Origin: Ettlia oleoabundans
Lineage: Eukaryota; Chlorophyta; Chlorophyceae; Chlamydomonadales
Length of the DNA stretch: 36,774 nt
Direction: 5' to 3'
Assembly (NCBI GenBank): GCA_019693395.1
Contig: JAAMXP010005521.1
Span: forward strand, 1-36,774
Positions within the stretch are counted from its first letter, which is position 1. Every line of letters begins with the position of its first letter. The position numbers were made by a program, and so were the translations under genes. Under the pieces are notes generated by a model. That model was not told where the DNA came from. It ran no database searches and was given only the letters and a program-made list of their open reading frames with translations. This document shows, piece after piece, positions 11,001-21,794 of the stretch.

Positions 11001-12109
11001 CCGCCTGTGTCCAGACATTGAAAGGCAGGAAAGGGATGGCTAGGAACAGGAACAACCGACTGACTGCATTCACCCGGCGATGAGCAAGCGCCGCTGCTGG
11101 TTGGACCAGCGCAAGAGAGGCATTGCTCTGCTCCGTCATCTGTGCGACATATGGCCTACAAACCATCTCCTGCAACACTAAACACTGAGCGCGGGCCATG
11201 TCCCCACCCACCTGCTCGCAGCTGCCGCTGATCATCACAAGGGGCCAGCAGTTGGCCTGCGCGTTGCTGAGACCAGCCAGGCCATGTACCACGCCTGCAC
11301 CCAGTCATTGCGTGCAAGCAGCAGTTGAAGGGCACACGGGGGGAATCGGTGGAAGCAGCAAAGGAACTTAGTACAGGAGGTATCCTCGTACTTGGCAGCA
11401 TGCAACGCAGAAAAGCACAGCAGACACCACGCAGCAGGGCAAAGCGCCCAAGCCCAATTCAGTAGAGTGCTATGCACAGGAAAGCGCAGCAAGTCATACT
11501 GCCCAATGTAATTGTAAGGAAAGAGGCAGCACGGGATGGAGCAAAGTAAGGAACTTGTGCAGCAAACAGCAGGCAGCAGCAGCGGCTCACCTGGGCCGCT
11601 CACCGTCAGCAGCACTCCCGGCACCCCCTTGAGGAACCCCGATGCGGCCGCTGCATAGCCAGCTGCCTGCTCATTGCGGCAGCTGATGAAGCGGATGCCA
11701 CAGGCCTGGACCGCTGCGGATGAAGACGAGATGGAGAGTGCACGGCGGAAAAGGCAGGCATGACAGCTGGGCAGTTTGGAAATAGAAGGGACAACCGATC
11801 AGGGGGTGGGACAGGGCCAGCAGTGGTGAGCTGCTGGCTGCCAGAGCAAAGAAAAAGCAGTGCAATCGCCAGCTTTGGAGAGCCACCACATGCATCGCGC
11901 AAGATCCAGGGCAAACCGCCTGGATCGCATCCAGCAAGGCCTAGCAGGGTGTTCACCTGAGGCCAGCTGTGTGACCGGGATGCCTATCACTCCATACATC
12001 TCCCTCACCCCCAGCCTGGCCAGCGCCCTGGCAATCAAAAAGTAACCGTCGTTGGGCTGTCGACTGAAATCAATGCCGCTGCCAACGTCGGCACCAGCCC
12101 CTCCCTTGC
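8050..12109 (-). CDS. OXC: Oxalyl-CoA decarboxylase / 2-hydroxyacyl-CoA lyase (TPP enzyme)
   Basis: Exons: 12109-11957, 11713-11591, 11294-11212, 11004-10879, 10657-10266, 10021-9614, 9457-9275, 9005-8911, 8566-8439, 8178-8050; all phases agree and yield about 605 residues. The thiamine-diphosphate enzyme converts oxalyl-CoA to formyl-CoA and CO2, or cleaves 2-hydroxyacyl-CoA. Visible motifs are [11 protein letters not shown], the TPP-activating Glu in [73 protein letters not shown], the Mg-TPP motif [17 protein letters not shown], and a C-terminal GVESG. GAFQE is HACL/plant-like, whereas the tail after GVESG resembles bacterial oxalyl-CoA decarboxylases. No peroxisomal C-terminal tripeptide is present (ends AYTGG), so a cytosolic site is inferred. 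Two introns use GC donors. The first exon lacks an ATG: a tiny upstream exon (near 12201-12192) is possible but unproven. Confidence 0.88.
8567..8910 (-). other. GC-AG intron in the OXC/HACL gene
   Basis: Donor CAG|GCGAGT and acceptor GATGCAG join phase 1 to phase 1, giving ESG then [15 protein letters not shown], as conserved in the family. No GT donor keeps both the frame and the conserved residues. Confidence 0.75.
9006..9274 (-). other. GC-AG intron in the OXC/HACL gene
   Basis: Donor CAG|GCAAGC and acceptor GATGCAG join phase 2 to phase 2, giving ETICR then [14 protein letters not shown], exactly the family pattern around the Mg-TPP motif. Confidence 0.82.
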
Positions 12110-12543
12110 CTGCAGGGCAGGCGACGGGCCGGGTGGCAACCGACAGCAGGGGGGTTGTGATCCTGCTTTAGTTGCGTTGCAGGTTCTTTACAAAAGTGCA
12201 TGGCGGTAACAGATTTGCAAACTATGCTACAACCTGTGTATGCACAAAGAGAATGCTACAAGTCCCAACTGGCCCAGCCAAGAAACATAAGAGGGAGTGA
12301 ACATTAGCATCTGCTACTTGCGACTACCGCTCAGCGGAGCCTGTTGCAGCTGCCACCATCTCTCCAGCCCCCAGTTCATTTACCTGCAGTCACATAAGAC
12401 ACAACGTATATGCCATGGGTTCAAGCTTGCCAGCAGCCTGCTTGAGGCTTGAGCAGTCGCTAGCACTAGCGAGATCACGTACGCACTCAGCTGCTTGTGT
12501 TTACAAGCAAGCACCGCAACCTGCCCCTGCACTTGCCCTCAAT
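12110..12543. other. Spacer between AAE3 and OXC
   Basis: About 430 bases that must hold the AAE3 3' end and the OXC promoter and start. Minus-strand TGTAA motifs (TTACA on plus near 12188 and 12499) could end the AAE3 transcript. If AAE3 splices at the donor at 12611-12610, one more short AAE3 exon would lie here. Confidence 0.45.
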
Positions 12544-15500
12544 TCAACCCATGCCCCGTGTTTCTTTATGTTTCTTAACACTACGATCGCGCAAGGGCAC
12601 TGGGCACCCACCTTCTCCTGCGGGTTTCATGTTGATGAATGCGTCCACCATGAAGCGGCGGGAGATCTTGCCGGTGGGGCCCTTTGGCAGCGCATCAGTC
12701 ACAAACACGCGAGTGGGCACCTTGAAGGCAGACAGGCGCTGCCCTACAGCCCGCTTGATGTCCTCCTCTGCGATCAATGGAGACAGGAGGGAAAAAAGAA
12801 AGAACAGCAAGCCACTAATCGTCACTGGCAGGGGCTTAGTTGCGAGACGATGTGCTAAGGTGGAGCAAAAGTAGAATAGCAAGGGCAGGGTCAATTTGGT
12901 GGCCATGGTGCCAGTTGCAGCCAAAGGTGCGGTTGGAACACCGGCCGGCTGAATGTCACCGCATCAGCGTCAGAGGTGGCAGAATCTCAGCATCAGCACA
13001 TGCAACAGGGCATGATGCGAACCCTGCAGTTAGGGCACTCACCAATGTTCTGCATCTTCTTTCCCTCCTCATTCAGCACAACCGCGGCCGCCACAACCTC
13101 CCCATACTTCTCGTCTGGAGCAGCAAAGGACACAGCCTCTGCAACGCCTGGGTGCGCCAGCAGCGCGCTGTCGACCTGAAGCAGCAGGGGTGGCACCAGG
13201 CCGGGCTTAGATAGAGGAGGGAGGACAAAGCAGGAGGGAATGGCAGTGAAAAGAGCGTCACGCAACTTGGTGGGTGGGTGATGCAACAGCCAAACCCCAC
13301 GGCGCAGCTGGATAGTGGAAACCCTAGGAAGGCATGTCTCCAAACATAATCAACCAACCTAAAATGCTGACCCAAGAGGAGCCCCTGCCTGGCTGCCTGC
13401 CAGCCAGGACTTCATTGGCAGCAGCAGCGCACCTCAATGGGGCTGATCTTCTCGCCGCCCCTATTGATCAACTCCTTGAGCCGCCCCGTCAGTGTGAGGT
13501 ACCCCTCCTCGTCCAGCTGGCCCTGGTCACCCGTGTGGAACCAACCGCCTGAGGAATGGAAAGGGTGGGACTAAGGTTGAAAAAGATGGCTGTGAGTGCC
13601 GGCAGCAGGGAGAAGGCCCCAGCAAAAATGAAGCAGCTCCACTGCATTCACCTGGCAGTCCAACCCATGCACTGGCTAGCATCCTGCCCACCAATCACCA
13701 CTGATTTAGGTCGCACAACTGCTTGATGATACCCATCCATACGGGTCCAGTGCGAGCCATACGCAGCAGCTTTACCCACCCATCCATCCACCATGCATCC
13801 ACCCACCCACCCGCAAATGCCTCCTCGTTTGCCTTGGGGTTGTCCAGGTAGCCCTTGGTGACATTGGGGCCCTGTATGCACACCTCCCCCACCTGCCCCG
13901 GTGGCAACACATTGCACTGCTCATCCAGTATTGCAACCTGCGAGGGAGTTGACAGCGAAAGGGCGGGGCAGGCAGGCAGGCAGTGAGACACTAAGCAAGA
14001 CAAAGGCGACAAAGCACAAGTACATGAGACGCCAATGAGGAGGTAATTACTAAGAGACAGAGTGTGGTGGTGCACGTGGCTGGGTGCGCTGTGGACAAGG
14101 TGCCGAGGCTGGTGGCGTGGGGGCCGCAACGAGGTTAACAGTTTAACAGGCAGCACCAATCATGCATTTCCAAACACCTACCTGTTCCAACTGGCCCATC
14201 CGATCCCAATCGACCCAAGCTTCCAGCTTGTGCCAGACAAGCCAGACCCACCTTGACAGAGCCTTGCGCCTTGCCCACGGTGCCCGGCTTGTGCGGCCCG
14301 TGCTTGGGCAGCGGGTTTGAGGTCATCTGGTGTGACGCCTCGGTCATGGCATACGCCTGTGGAAGGACAAGTTGAGCCAAGAAGGGGCAGGGCTGTTCAC
14401 AACTGGTACGAGTGCGCCAGTAGTTGCTGCTCGGCAGTGAGCACCTGCCAAGGAGACCCAATCAATCGAACAGCCCACCGCCTACAAACATGGAACCGCA
14501 TGACATACACAGCCCATGTCGCCTCTTCAAGGGCTCACCTCCAGCACCGGCGCCTTGAAAGCTGCCTCCACCTTGTGAAGAGTGGCAGGGGCCAGGCTGC
14601 TGCTGCAGCTGCGGATGACACGTAGCGGGGGTGGGGAGGCTGCCGGGTAGTCCTGGTCTGCTCTCGCCAGAAGGATCTGGTGCATGGTGGGCACGGCTGA
14701 AACAGAGATGGAAAAAGGTAGAGATAACACAAGATTAACACAAGTTGGATGGAGAGTCGCGTTTTTGTGCACCGCAAGCCAGCAACCCTTTCATCTGTCC
14801 TAGCTGGTACACCGCCATAGCACACAACTGCAGTGCCCCTCAGAGTGACAGCGCGCACACAACTACACCCCCATACACCCACCAGTGTAGTAGGTCATGC
14901 CATACTGCACAGCATCCTGCCAGAAGGTGCTGGCCGCAAAGCGTCCCGCAGCAGGCAGGATGACGGCGGCACCAGCCGCCAGCGGGGACAGCAGCCCCGC
15001 CATGAGCCCATGCACGTGGAAGAGGGGCATGACCAGCAACGAGCGGTCTGCTGGCACAAACTCATAGGTCTGCAGCAATTAGGTATACATATGGACGGTG
15101 TGTCAATGGTTACTGACACATAAGCTCCGCTTTGATTTGGTGCAGAGCAAGGATGTGCTGCTGCCGTCCCACACAGCGCCGCTGGTTTGGTCCGGCGCAA
15201 TACTTTAAAGATAGGCTGCGCTTTCAAGGGTAACACAGCGTCCCAGCACACTGATTTCAACAGTCATCAACACCACTTGCTCATGCCGCACTATTCAGCA
15301 CACAATGGAACAAAGCCAACCAATTGGCCCAACACTTCACCACCTGACCTTGGCGATGTTGGTCAGCGAAGCAACCAGGTTGGCATGAGTCAGCGGCACA
15401 CCCTGCAGAGGTGGCGGCAGGCAAGCCGAATGACGCAAACGCCTGGAAGAACACCCGCAGGGGTGGCTGCCACAAATCCAACAAGGGGTAGGCGCACCAA

Positions 15501-16744
15501 ACCTCCTAAGTCGTTACCAAAACAGGAGGCATTAGAAAGTCTCCTTCTTATACAAGCTGCACCAAACCTCAAGGCCATGAGCCAACTATGCATCTCAATA
15601 ATCGAGCTTGATGATTAACATGCCAATTCTATGTACGTGCCTTTGGCCGGGAGGTTGTGCCGCTGGTGTGGAGAAAGAGCACCACGTCATCGGGCTGGGG
15701 CGGGTCCTGCGTGCAACAGCAGCCACGGCAACAGTGGGCCCAAACTGGGGTAACAAGAACGTAAATGGAGAGTGCAGCAGTTCGCGCAAAACAAAGGCAA
15801 AGCAAGATCCTTGCGCACGAGAGTGCAGGGGAACACTGGTGCAACACTCCAACCGCCAGGCTGCACCTGCAGCTGCTCGCCATCCTGTACTGGCGCCGCC
15901 ATTGCCTGAAACCCTGCGGTCTTAGAGTCAACTGCGAGGATGGGAGCTGCGCCATCCTGAGGGGGTGTCACAGTGAGGGTGATGCAGTGCGGGCCGATTG
16001 CTGCCTCGGCTGCTGTGTTGCCGGCTGGTCCCACCACCAGCAGCGTGCTGCGGGCATCTTCCATATAATACTGAAACTCTTCCTGCAGAGTTGCCAAAAC
16101 AGGGCAGGCAAACAGGCAGGCAGGGTAGTATGGAGGCAAGACAGCCAAGTAGCTGCATCTCCCTCAGGTCAGCGTTCAGGCTGATGTTCACCTGCCAGGC
16201 AGCCGTTGCTTCAAGGCCCCAGCCACACGCATGTTAATGCGGATCCGCACCGCCCCAAAACCCCAAGCCTAAACCCCTTTTGTCCACAATGGGTTGCAAG
16301 CGTAGCACTTACCGTCCGGTAGTTTTGGTTAAGCGGTGCGGCGATGGCCCGGGCTAGCGTTGTGCCCATGAATGCAACAACAAACTCCACCTGCAGGAAT
16401 GGTGGCAAGGGTGCAAGGTGTAGTATTGATGGTGGTATGCACGGTTTCTATCAGGAGCAGATTTGAAAGTGACAAACAGTCCCCTTTGCTTTAGGCCTTG
16501 GCGATCAGTCCTCTTGGAATTCCTGCTCTGCTCGGCTCACCGTGTTGGGCTCTGCAATGGTAACCACATCGCCAGGCTTGACGCCGCTGGCACTCAATGT
16601 GGCCGCAAACTGGTTTGCCAGGCGGCGCAGCTGACCGCGGGTGAAGGCCGCGCCGCCGCTGCCGACCTGCAAGGCGGGGCTGTGGTCCGCGCCCAGCAAC
16701 ACGTCGGCCATCGTTGCCAACGGAGCCATCGTCATGGGGGGCAC
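12544..16744 (-). CDS. AAE3: Oxalate--CoA ligase (oxalyl-CoA synthetase), AAE3 type
   Basis: Twelve exons: 16744-16541, 16390-16313, 16082-15867, 15706-15641, 15402-15349, 15069-14883, 14696-14539, 14356-14252, 13937-13811, 13548-13433, 13175-13043, 12767-12544; all phases agree, about 555 residues. The enzyme adenylates oxalate with ATP and transfers it to CoA. Acyl-adenylate motifs are complete: [15 protein letters not shown] (P-loop, residues 174-188), [19 protein letters not shown] core, [39 protein letters not shown], and the catalytic-lysine motif [10 protein letters not shown]. The intron order and sequence track Arabidopsis AAE3 closely. Exon 4 to 5 needs a GC donor. In the last exon a GTGGGT donor at 12611-12610 after KPAGEG competes with reading through to the stop at 12544; the read-through tail (about 23 residues) is not conserved. 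No peroxisomal signal is seen. The next gene downstream on the same strand is the matching decarboxylase. Confidence 0.93.
15403..15640 (-). other. GC-AG intron in AAE3
   Basis: Donor AAG|GCACGT directly follows the P-loop lysine (SGTTSRPK) and acceptor CTCTGCAG precedes GVPLTHANL. The phase 0 join restores the conserved PKGVPLT, so no GT donor nearby can substitute. Confidence 0.82.
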
Positions 16745-17684
16745 GCGTGTGGATGGGATCGTCTGGCTGGTTGCGGGTTATGAGCAGGTCTCGGCTCGGC
16801 GCGATCAGAAGATGTGCGTGACAGAATTCCACAACTTGACGGGTGCTATTAATGGTTGATCACCAATGGACGCGCCCGATCCCAAACAGGCTGTTCCAGT
16901 CGCGGGGCAGCGGAGCAGCGGGCAGCGGGCCCTGCCAGGTTGCGTTGGGGCGCGGCTGGGCGCTGCTAGGGGGAAGATAAGTAGACGGATGGTTTATTAT
17001 AAACGGTCCGTGGCACCAAGACATGCAACAACACAGGGCGCGCCTTCTTTCCCACAACCCAGCTTTCTGCTGTGTCCCTGCCGCTGCCAACGCTGCCGTT
17101 CCAACCACCCTTCTGGTGATCCCAGTGGGGCAGAACGAGAGCGAGCATGACAGATGTACTCACATATAAGTTTGTTACATTTTTATTCTATCTATCATGC
17201 ACATATTCTGAGTGCGAGTTCGAGCTGTCATATTAGCAGGCGACAGGCAACCCTCTGGCAGGACGGAGCACCTGAAGGGGTGACGCATGAGTCGCTGATA
17301 TGTACTAGCGCACGGCACATTTGCTATTTAGCACACGCCTTTAGCAGCACTGCTGAGACACAAAAAGCAACTTATGGTAACCAAGGCATAATCAGACCTA
17401 TACCAATTCCCATGATATCTTTGGACGGACTATCATTCAGACGCGAAATGACAGGGGTGCTACAGGGTTGGCAAAAATAACTCTAATGAAACGAAACTAA
17501 ATAACTCGCTACTCGCTACGAATATAACCTTTTAGATAACGTCAGCACATCACCCAAGAATGCAACAGCACGAGTTGACAGTGAACTAGTGACTTCAGTA
17601 GCTGTTGGGCTTTCTCCAATGCCCATGCCTGGACGTTCAGCAAAGTAGGAGAAAAGACCCAGTGGCCGTTGGCATGCCGCAAGC
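16745..17684. other. Intergenic: AAE3 promoter and 3'UTR of the Glu-Ala repeat gene
   Basis: No conserved coding sequence was found. A minus-strand TGTAA (TTACA on plus at 17175-17179) followed by A-rich sequence lies about 510 bases past the stop at 17685 and is a good poly(A) candidate. The stretch 17180-17540 is distinctly AT-richer than the flanking genes, as expected for untranscribed spacer. Confidence 0.5.
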
Positions 17685-19000
17685 TCAATGGCCATTGTGG
17701 CCCTGCAGACCCAGCGCCTTCTTCACCTCTTTCTTCGCCTTGTGTAGTGGACCGCGAATTGGCCCCCGCTTCTTCTTCGTGGCACCCTGCATCAGGAGCA
17801 CATCCTAGGGTCAGTGGGAAGGGCTGCTGAGCAACAGCGCCTGTCCCCGCGAGCATCGCTCTGCTCACAATGGGAGCCGAGCGGCGATATATGGCAAAAT
17901 GCAGGCATGAACAGCTGGAATGGCACTGCTTGTTGGTACCAGCCAAACATGCGTCTCTAACACTAGGGACAAAATATGTTGTACCCGACCCGTGCTTGTC
18001 AATGCAGACAGCCGCAAACAAGCAACATGTGCCTGCTGTAAATCCCAGTTATGGCAGCTGCAGCAGCACACCTGGGCAGCGCTTGGGCCATTGAACGCAG
18101 TGCCCATAGCGCCCTTCTCATCCTCCCTGAAACTACCGACTGAGCTTGGGCTGCTGGCCTCAGCCACGGGGTAGGATCCAAGCTTCTCCACCACCACATG
18201 TCTGTAGGGGCTCTCATCACCAGCAGTGGGGGCAGCCACGCGTATGGGTGTGGTAGGGGTGGTGGGGACCGAGGGGATGCTGGTGGCCGGGTTGTCGTCA
18301 AATGAAACCACCTGCAAGCCGATGTCAGACAGAGAGGAGGCAAGGGCTCGCATCCTGGGATGAAACACAAATGATAGATCTCCTTGCAGCTGCTGCTACC
18401 AGCTTGTCTCAAAAGCCCTCCTGACATCAGTATGCTCAGTGTCAATAAGCTTGAGATGCTCACCTTTGGCTTGGTGGCTGCAGCATCCACAGGAGAAGCC
18501 TCAGCTGCCTGCTGGGCTGGCACAGGGGCTGGCTCTGCTTCTGCCTTCGCTTCTGCCTCTGCCTTGGCTTCAGCCTCTGCCTCTGCCTCTGCCTCTGCTT
18601 CCGCCTCCGCACCCGCCAGGGTAGACTCTGCTGCCGCAAGATCTGCCGGGGCCACCTCCTCAGCAAAAACGGTCCCAGCTGTCACACGGGGAGCGACGAT
18701 AAACTCCTCAGTGGCATCACCAAACTGTACAGTTCCAACAGCGGTTGATGGCGTGTTGCTGACTGCCGCTGGGTCGGCCGCCTCCGTCACGACGTCAGTG
18801 AGGGTTGGCGTTGTTTGTTTAGTCCCCAGCCCCTTGACTAACCCCTCCACGCTGCCCACCACCGCGCCCGCCAGCGATGCCACGAGCGTCTCATAGGCGG
18901 ATACCACCAGCGCGACGTAGGACATAAGGGTTGAGAACATGTGCGTGATGAGCGCGTGCGCCCTGTGCGTCAGGGTGCGTCCTTCACTTGCTAAACTCAT
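17685..19000 (-). CDS. Acidic Glu-Ala repeat protein with hydrophobic N-terminus, unknown function
   Basis: Three exons, 19000-18464, 18311-18072 and 17786-17685, joined in phase 0, give 292 residues. Residues 20-57 are almost uncharged and rich in Ala, Val, Leu and Gly (STLMSYVALVVSAYETLVAS, then GAVVGSVEGLVKGLG), which may form one or two membrane or lipid-associated helices. Residues about 130-165 are an alternating Glu-Ala/Lys-Ala repeat. The second exon is Pro/Thr/Ser-rich (IPSVPTTPTTPIR) with the segment YRHVVVEKLGSYPVAE. The last exon is strongly basic (GATKKKRGPIRG, KAKKEVKKALG). No family was recognised. The charge layout of hydrophobic, acidic, neutral, then basic is the main feature; a membrane- or droplet-surface role is only a guess. 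Confidence 0.7.
18535..18611 (-). repeat. Hexanucleotide repeat coding for alternating Glu-Ala
   Basis: Imperfect GCCTCT-type hexamers (plus-strand sense) encode the (Ala-Glu)n and (Ala-Lys)n run of the acidic protein. Length polymorphism would stay in frame in steps of two residues. Confidence 0.75.
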
Positions 19001-19431
19001 GTTGGGTTGCTATTTGCGGCAGTTACAGAGACGGTTCGCCAACGATGGCGATGTAGCTCAATCTGGCATGGGTGCACTCTCACCATGGCTTCCTCACGGC
19101 CGCATCTCAGCCGCCACCCCTGCTCTTCCAGTGTCGCTTCTCCTGGTGCTTCATATCCTTGTCCTGGTGCTTGATGCACATGAACTCCGTGTTATCAGGC
19201 CTATCTAGCATCCAAACGCACACTTCTGGACTTGCAGCCGCAGAAATGCCAACGGGCGCGGTGCGTCATGATGCGGGCGCTCAGCCCCCGGGCGCCGGTT
19301 GACTCACCCCACAACCTCGGCAAGTTACGTGATCAACAAGACCAGATCGGCGGTGGTGCTTCGTTCAAACGCAGCATACGGATTAGATCAATATGATTCA
19401 TAGGGAAACAAGGCAGGAGATCCCATGCGCA
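19001..19431. other. Intergenic between the dioxygenase and the Glu-Ala repeat gene
   Basis: The two genes are in tandem on the minus strand. A minus-strand TGTAA (TTACA on plus at 19023-19027) lies about 405 bases past the dioxygenase stop, only about 23 bases upstream of the next ATG. The dioxygenase 3'UTR may therefore cover the promoter of the following gene. Confidence 0.45.
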
Positions 19432-21423
19432 CTACCCTGCGCCGCCTGGCTCCTGCTGCGTCTGCCGCCGTTTGTGGGGCATGTACTGCCCCTTCACAGT
19501 TGTTCGATGCATAATGCGTAGCCCCACCTGCAGCAACGTCAGCAGAAGCAGCGTGACAACAATGTAGAATGTGCCACTGCCGCGGGAAAATAGCCAGCAT
19601 GCAGGGCGTGCATGCAAGTGAGATGAGCATGCCACAGGCCTCAGCATCTGGAAGGACCTGTGCTGCCATTCCACCTCTACCGACATACATGTGCAGCGAA
19701 CCTGCTCTTTCGGTAGCTGAGTCTCAGGAGCTGCTTCATGTGCGACAGCTAGGTTGTCGCTGATGATGAAATCGCCAGGGCGCCACTGCAGCGCAATAGC
19801 AGGGCAAACAGCTCCCAGTAATGCCAAGCTTAGCGGCTCCCAACGCATGTCACTACAGAACCAGACTTGTGAAGATCTGTCAAGCAATGCATCCTTGAAC
19901 AGCAACATCGGCTGTTCCCTAGGCTATGCCTGCAAAGGGCGACACTGTCTGCTGGCCAGTTGTGCCAACACCTTGTGCGAGTACAGCAAGTGCTTGCAGG
20001 TGCGGGTGATCACAGTCTCAATCTCATCGAGAATCTCTCGTGTCTCAGCTGCTGATGCCAAGCGCTGTTGGGGTTTGCCATAGTCCCAGAGGAATCCATC
20101 TGTCATGCCTGCCATAGGGGTAAAGCAGGATCGAAGGTGCAGGTGGCAGGTAGGTGAATGGGGCTATGGCAGCAAGAAGGCCAGGCAGAACAACCAGCAG
20201 GATTTTTGTATCAATGCTCTGGCGCTGACCGCCACTATCTATGCAAGCAACACACCGAGGTGAAAGCACATGGCATGTTGCCCGCTCAAGGGGTGCTCAT
20301 ACCTGCAGGCAACGCAAAAGGGCACATATGTGGTTGCTGCAGGGTGGCACATATCGGCACATATAATCTCGTGCCTTGATCAAAAGGTCCTCCACAGCAG
20401 AGCCCACACGCGCTCCACTTACAGCAGTGGCTTTGCTTCTCGATGGCGGCGATCGCTAAGCATCCACAGGCGGTCCCATCGGGCATGCTGTTCAGTTGGC
20501 AACGAGTTGACGATCTCATGCAGCGGTGCAAACACTACAGGGCGGGGATATACAGCAGCAGCCTGTCACCCTAGTAAACCTGTAGTAGTAAAAATGCAGC
20601 CGCAGCCAGCCGTTGTAGCTCAGGGTATGGGCCTGCTGCCAAGGTATGACTAAGCTTACACAGCTGCTCATTCCATGGCAGGGGCTAGTACCTGTGTCCC
20701 CCTGCGTGGGGCACTCCCAGATGTGGTATATCGCATAGCTGAAGGGAGCGCTTTGGAAGCTGCCATCAATGTGCCACCCTGTGCGCCCAACGCCTGCAGC
20801 TGGCAGGTTATCAGCCAAGCATGTTGCCAGTAGGCGCCATCTGAGCGGTCCCTCCACTTTGCCCCTAGCCAGCTCAGTGACAGCCCAGTCCACTGGCATA
20901 AATCCACTGGCATAAATCCATGCAGTTTCACAATACATACCAAACTCTGCATTCCTAGTTGCTGCTGAAGCTGGCTGGCTAATTTACCCACCAGTGCAGC
21001 CTTGGAATCTATCGTTGGAAACTGTAAACACGTCTGGATGGGGGCTAGCAGGGTGCTTGTAAAAGGTACTCTCCAGCTCGCCAAACCATTCGCTAATCTG
21101 CACCTGTCGTTCCCCACTCACTATACCCTGGTCTCGGAACACTAGAAGTCGATGCCTGCAGAGTCATTAAGGGAGGCAGTCTGGTGGGGCGCAGAAGTTT
21201 GCGGAGTGGGCGGCTTGCTAGCAGCAGGCGGCTCCTGGTGAGCTTCCCCGCACTTCGTGACATCTTCCTTGATCTGATCGACGATATCCTCTGCTTGTTG
21301 CTGTTGCAAATCTATCCCGTGCACCTCAGCACCCACAACAGACAGAGGTGTCAAGGTGTATGACCGCATGGTAACCGCAACGTGTCGTAGGGGCGATGAG
21401 ATTAACCTGTTTAGACGTAACAT
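19432..21423 (-). CDS. TauD/TfdA-family Fe(II)/2-oxoglutarate-dependent dioxygenase
   Basis: Eight exons: 21423-21254, 21155-20992, 20793-20692, 20534-20423, 20302-20256, 20108-19972, 19785-19702, 19527-19432; every junction keeps phase, giving 303 residues. The family hydroxylates small molecules using O2 and 2-oxoglutarate. The metal triad is visible: His119 and Asp121 in GWHIDGSF, and His260 in ISDNLAVAHEA. The 2-oxoglutarate-binding Arg is Arg276 in GLRIMHR. Other family signatures are LLVFRDQG (start of the core), YEHPLSGQHAMCF and the WRPGDFIISDN strand before the distal His. The N-terminal 15-20 residues (MLRLNRLISSPLRH) are basic and may be an organelle signal. The substrate cannot be told from sequence; taurine use is not implied. 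It is head-to-head with the SET-domain gene. The exon 1 donor (AA|GTGCGG) and exon 7 donor (CAG|GTTCGC) are weak but forced by conservation. Confidence 0.85.
20891..20918. repeat. Perfect 14-bp tandem duplication in a dioxygenase intron
   Basis: The unit CACTGGCATAAATC occurs twice back to back at 20891-20904 and 20905-20918, inside the intron between exons 2 and 3. Confidence 0.9.
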
Positions 21424-21794
21424 AATTTACGGTGCTCAAGACTCGGCACACTGCCCTTGTTAAACAAGGGAAACCCAAGTGCCAGCTAGACTTGCCACCT
21501 CGGCAGCTGTGTAGAGACGTCCAGGCAGATATGATCAGGCGCTTAAGACATCGCAGTTCATCATCAAGCACGGATGCACGTGTAAGAGGTCACTGGAGGG
21601 AGGTGCGCTTGGCGACTGGCTTCTTGACGCGAGACATGGCCACTGCAAATTCCAGTAATTTCACGCAGGAAAACATCTTGAAATGCCGGTTGGCGATATG
21701 AACCCTGCCCAATGTACCGCTGCTGCCGCCCACCTGCCCCTCCGCCCCTCCGCCTGTGCCGTTACCTCCACCCTGCCTGTTCGCAGGTAACATC
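21424..21794. promoter_or_regulatory. Shared promoter region of the dioxygenase and the SMYD gene
   Basis: Only 371 bases separate divergent start codons at 21423 (minus) and 21795 (plus), so transcription of both likely starts here. A C-rich pyrimidine stretch at about 21725-21785 ends in CAG just before the plus-strand ATG; it may be the acceptor of a 5'UTR intron. Confidence 0.5.

Noticed and set aside
12415..12874. Plus-strand open frames at the 3' end of AAE3
   Set aside because: They are the complement of the conserved C-terminal AAE3 exon and spacer; no family signal.
8050..16744. Bacterial origin of the oxalate gene pair by recent transfer
   Set aside because: Both genes have many introns, algal codon use and plant-like motifs, so a recent transfer is not supported.
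19040..19070. Short stretch resembling the D-arm of a tRNA (GTAGCTCAATCTGG)
   Set aside because: No acceptor stem, anticodon arm or T-arm could be paired around it.
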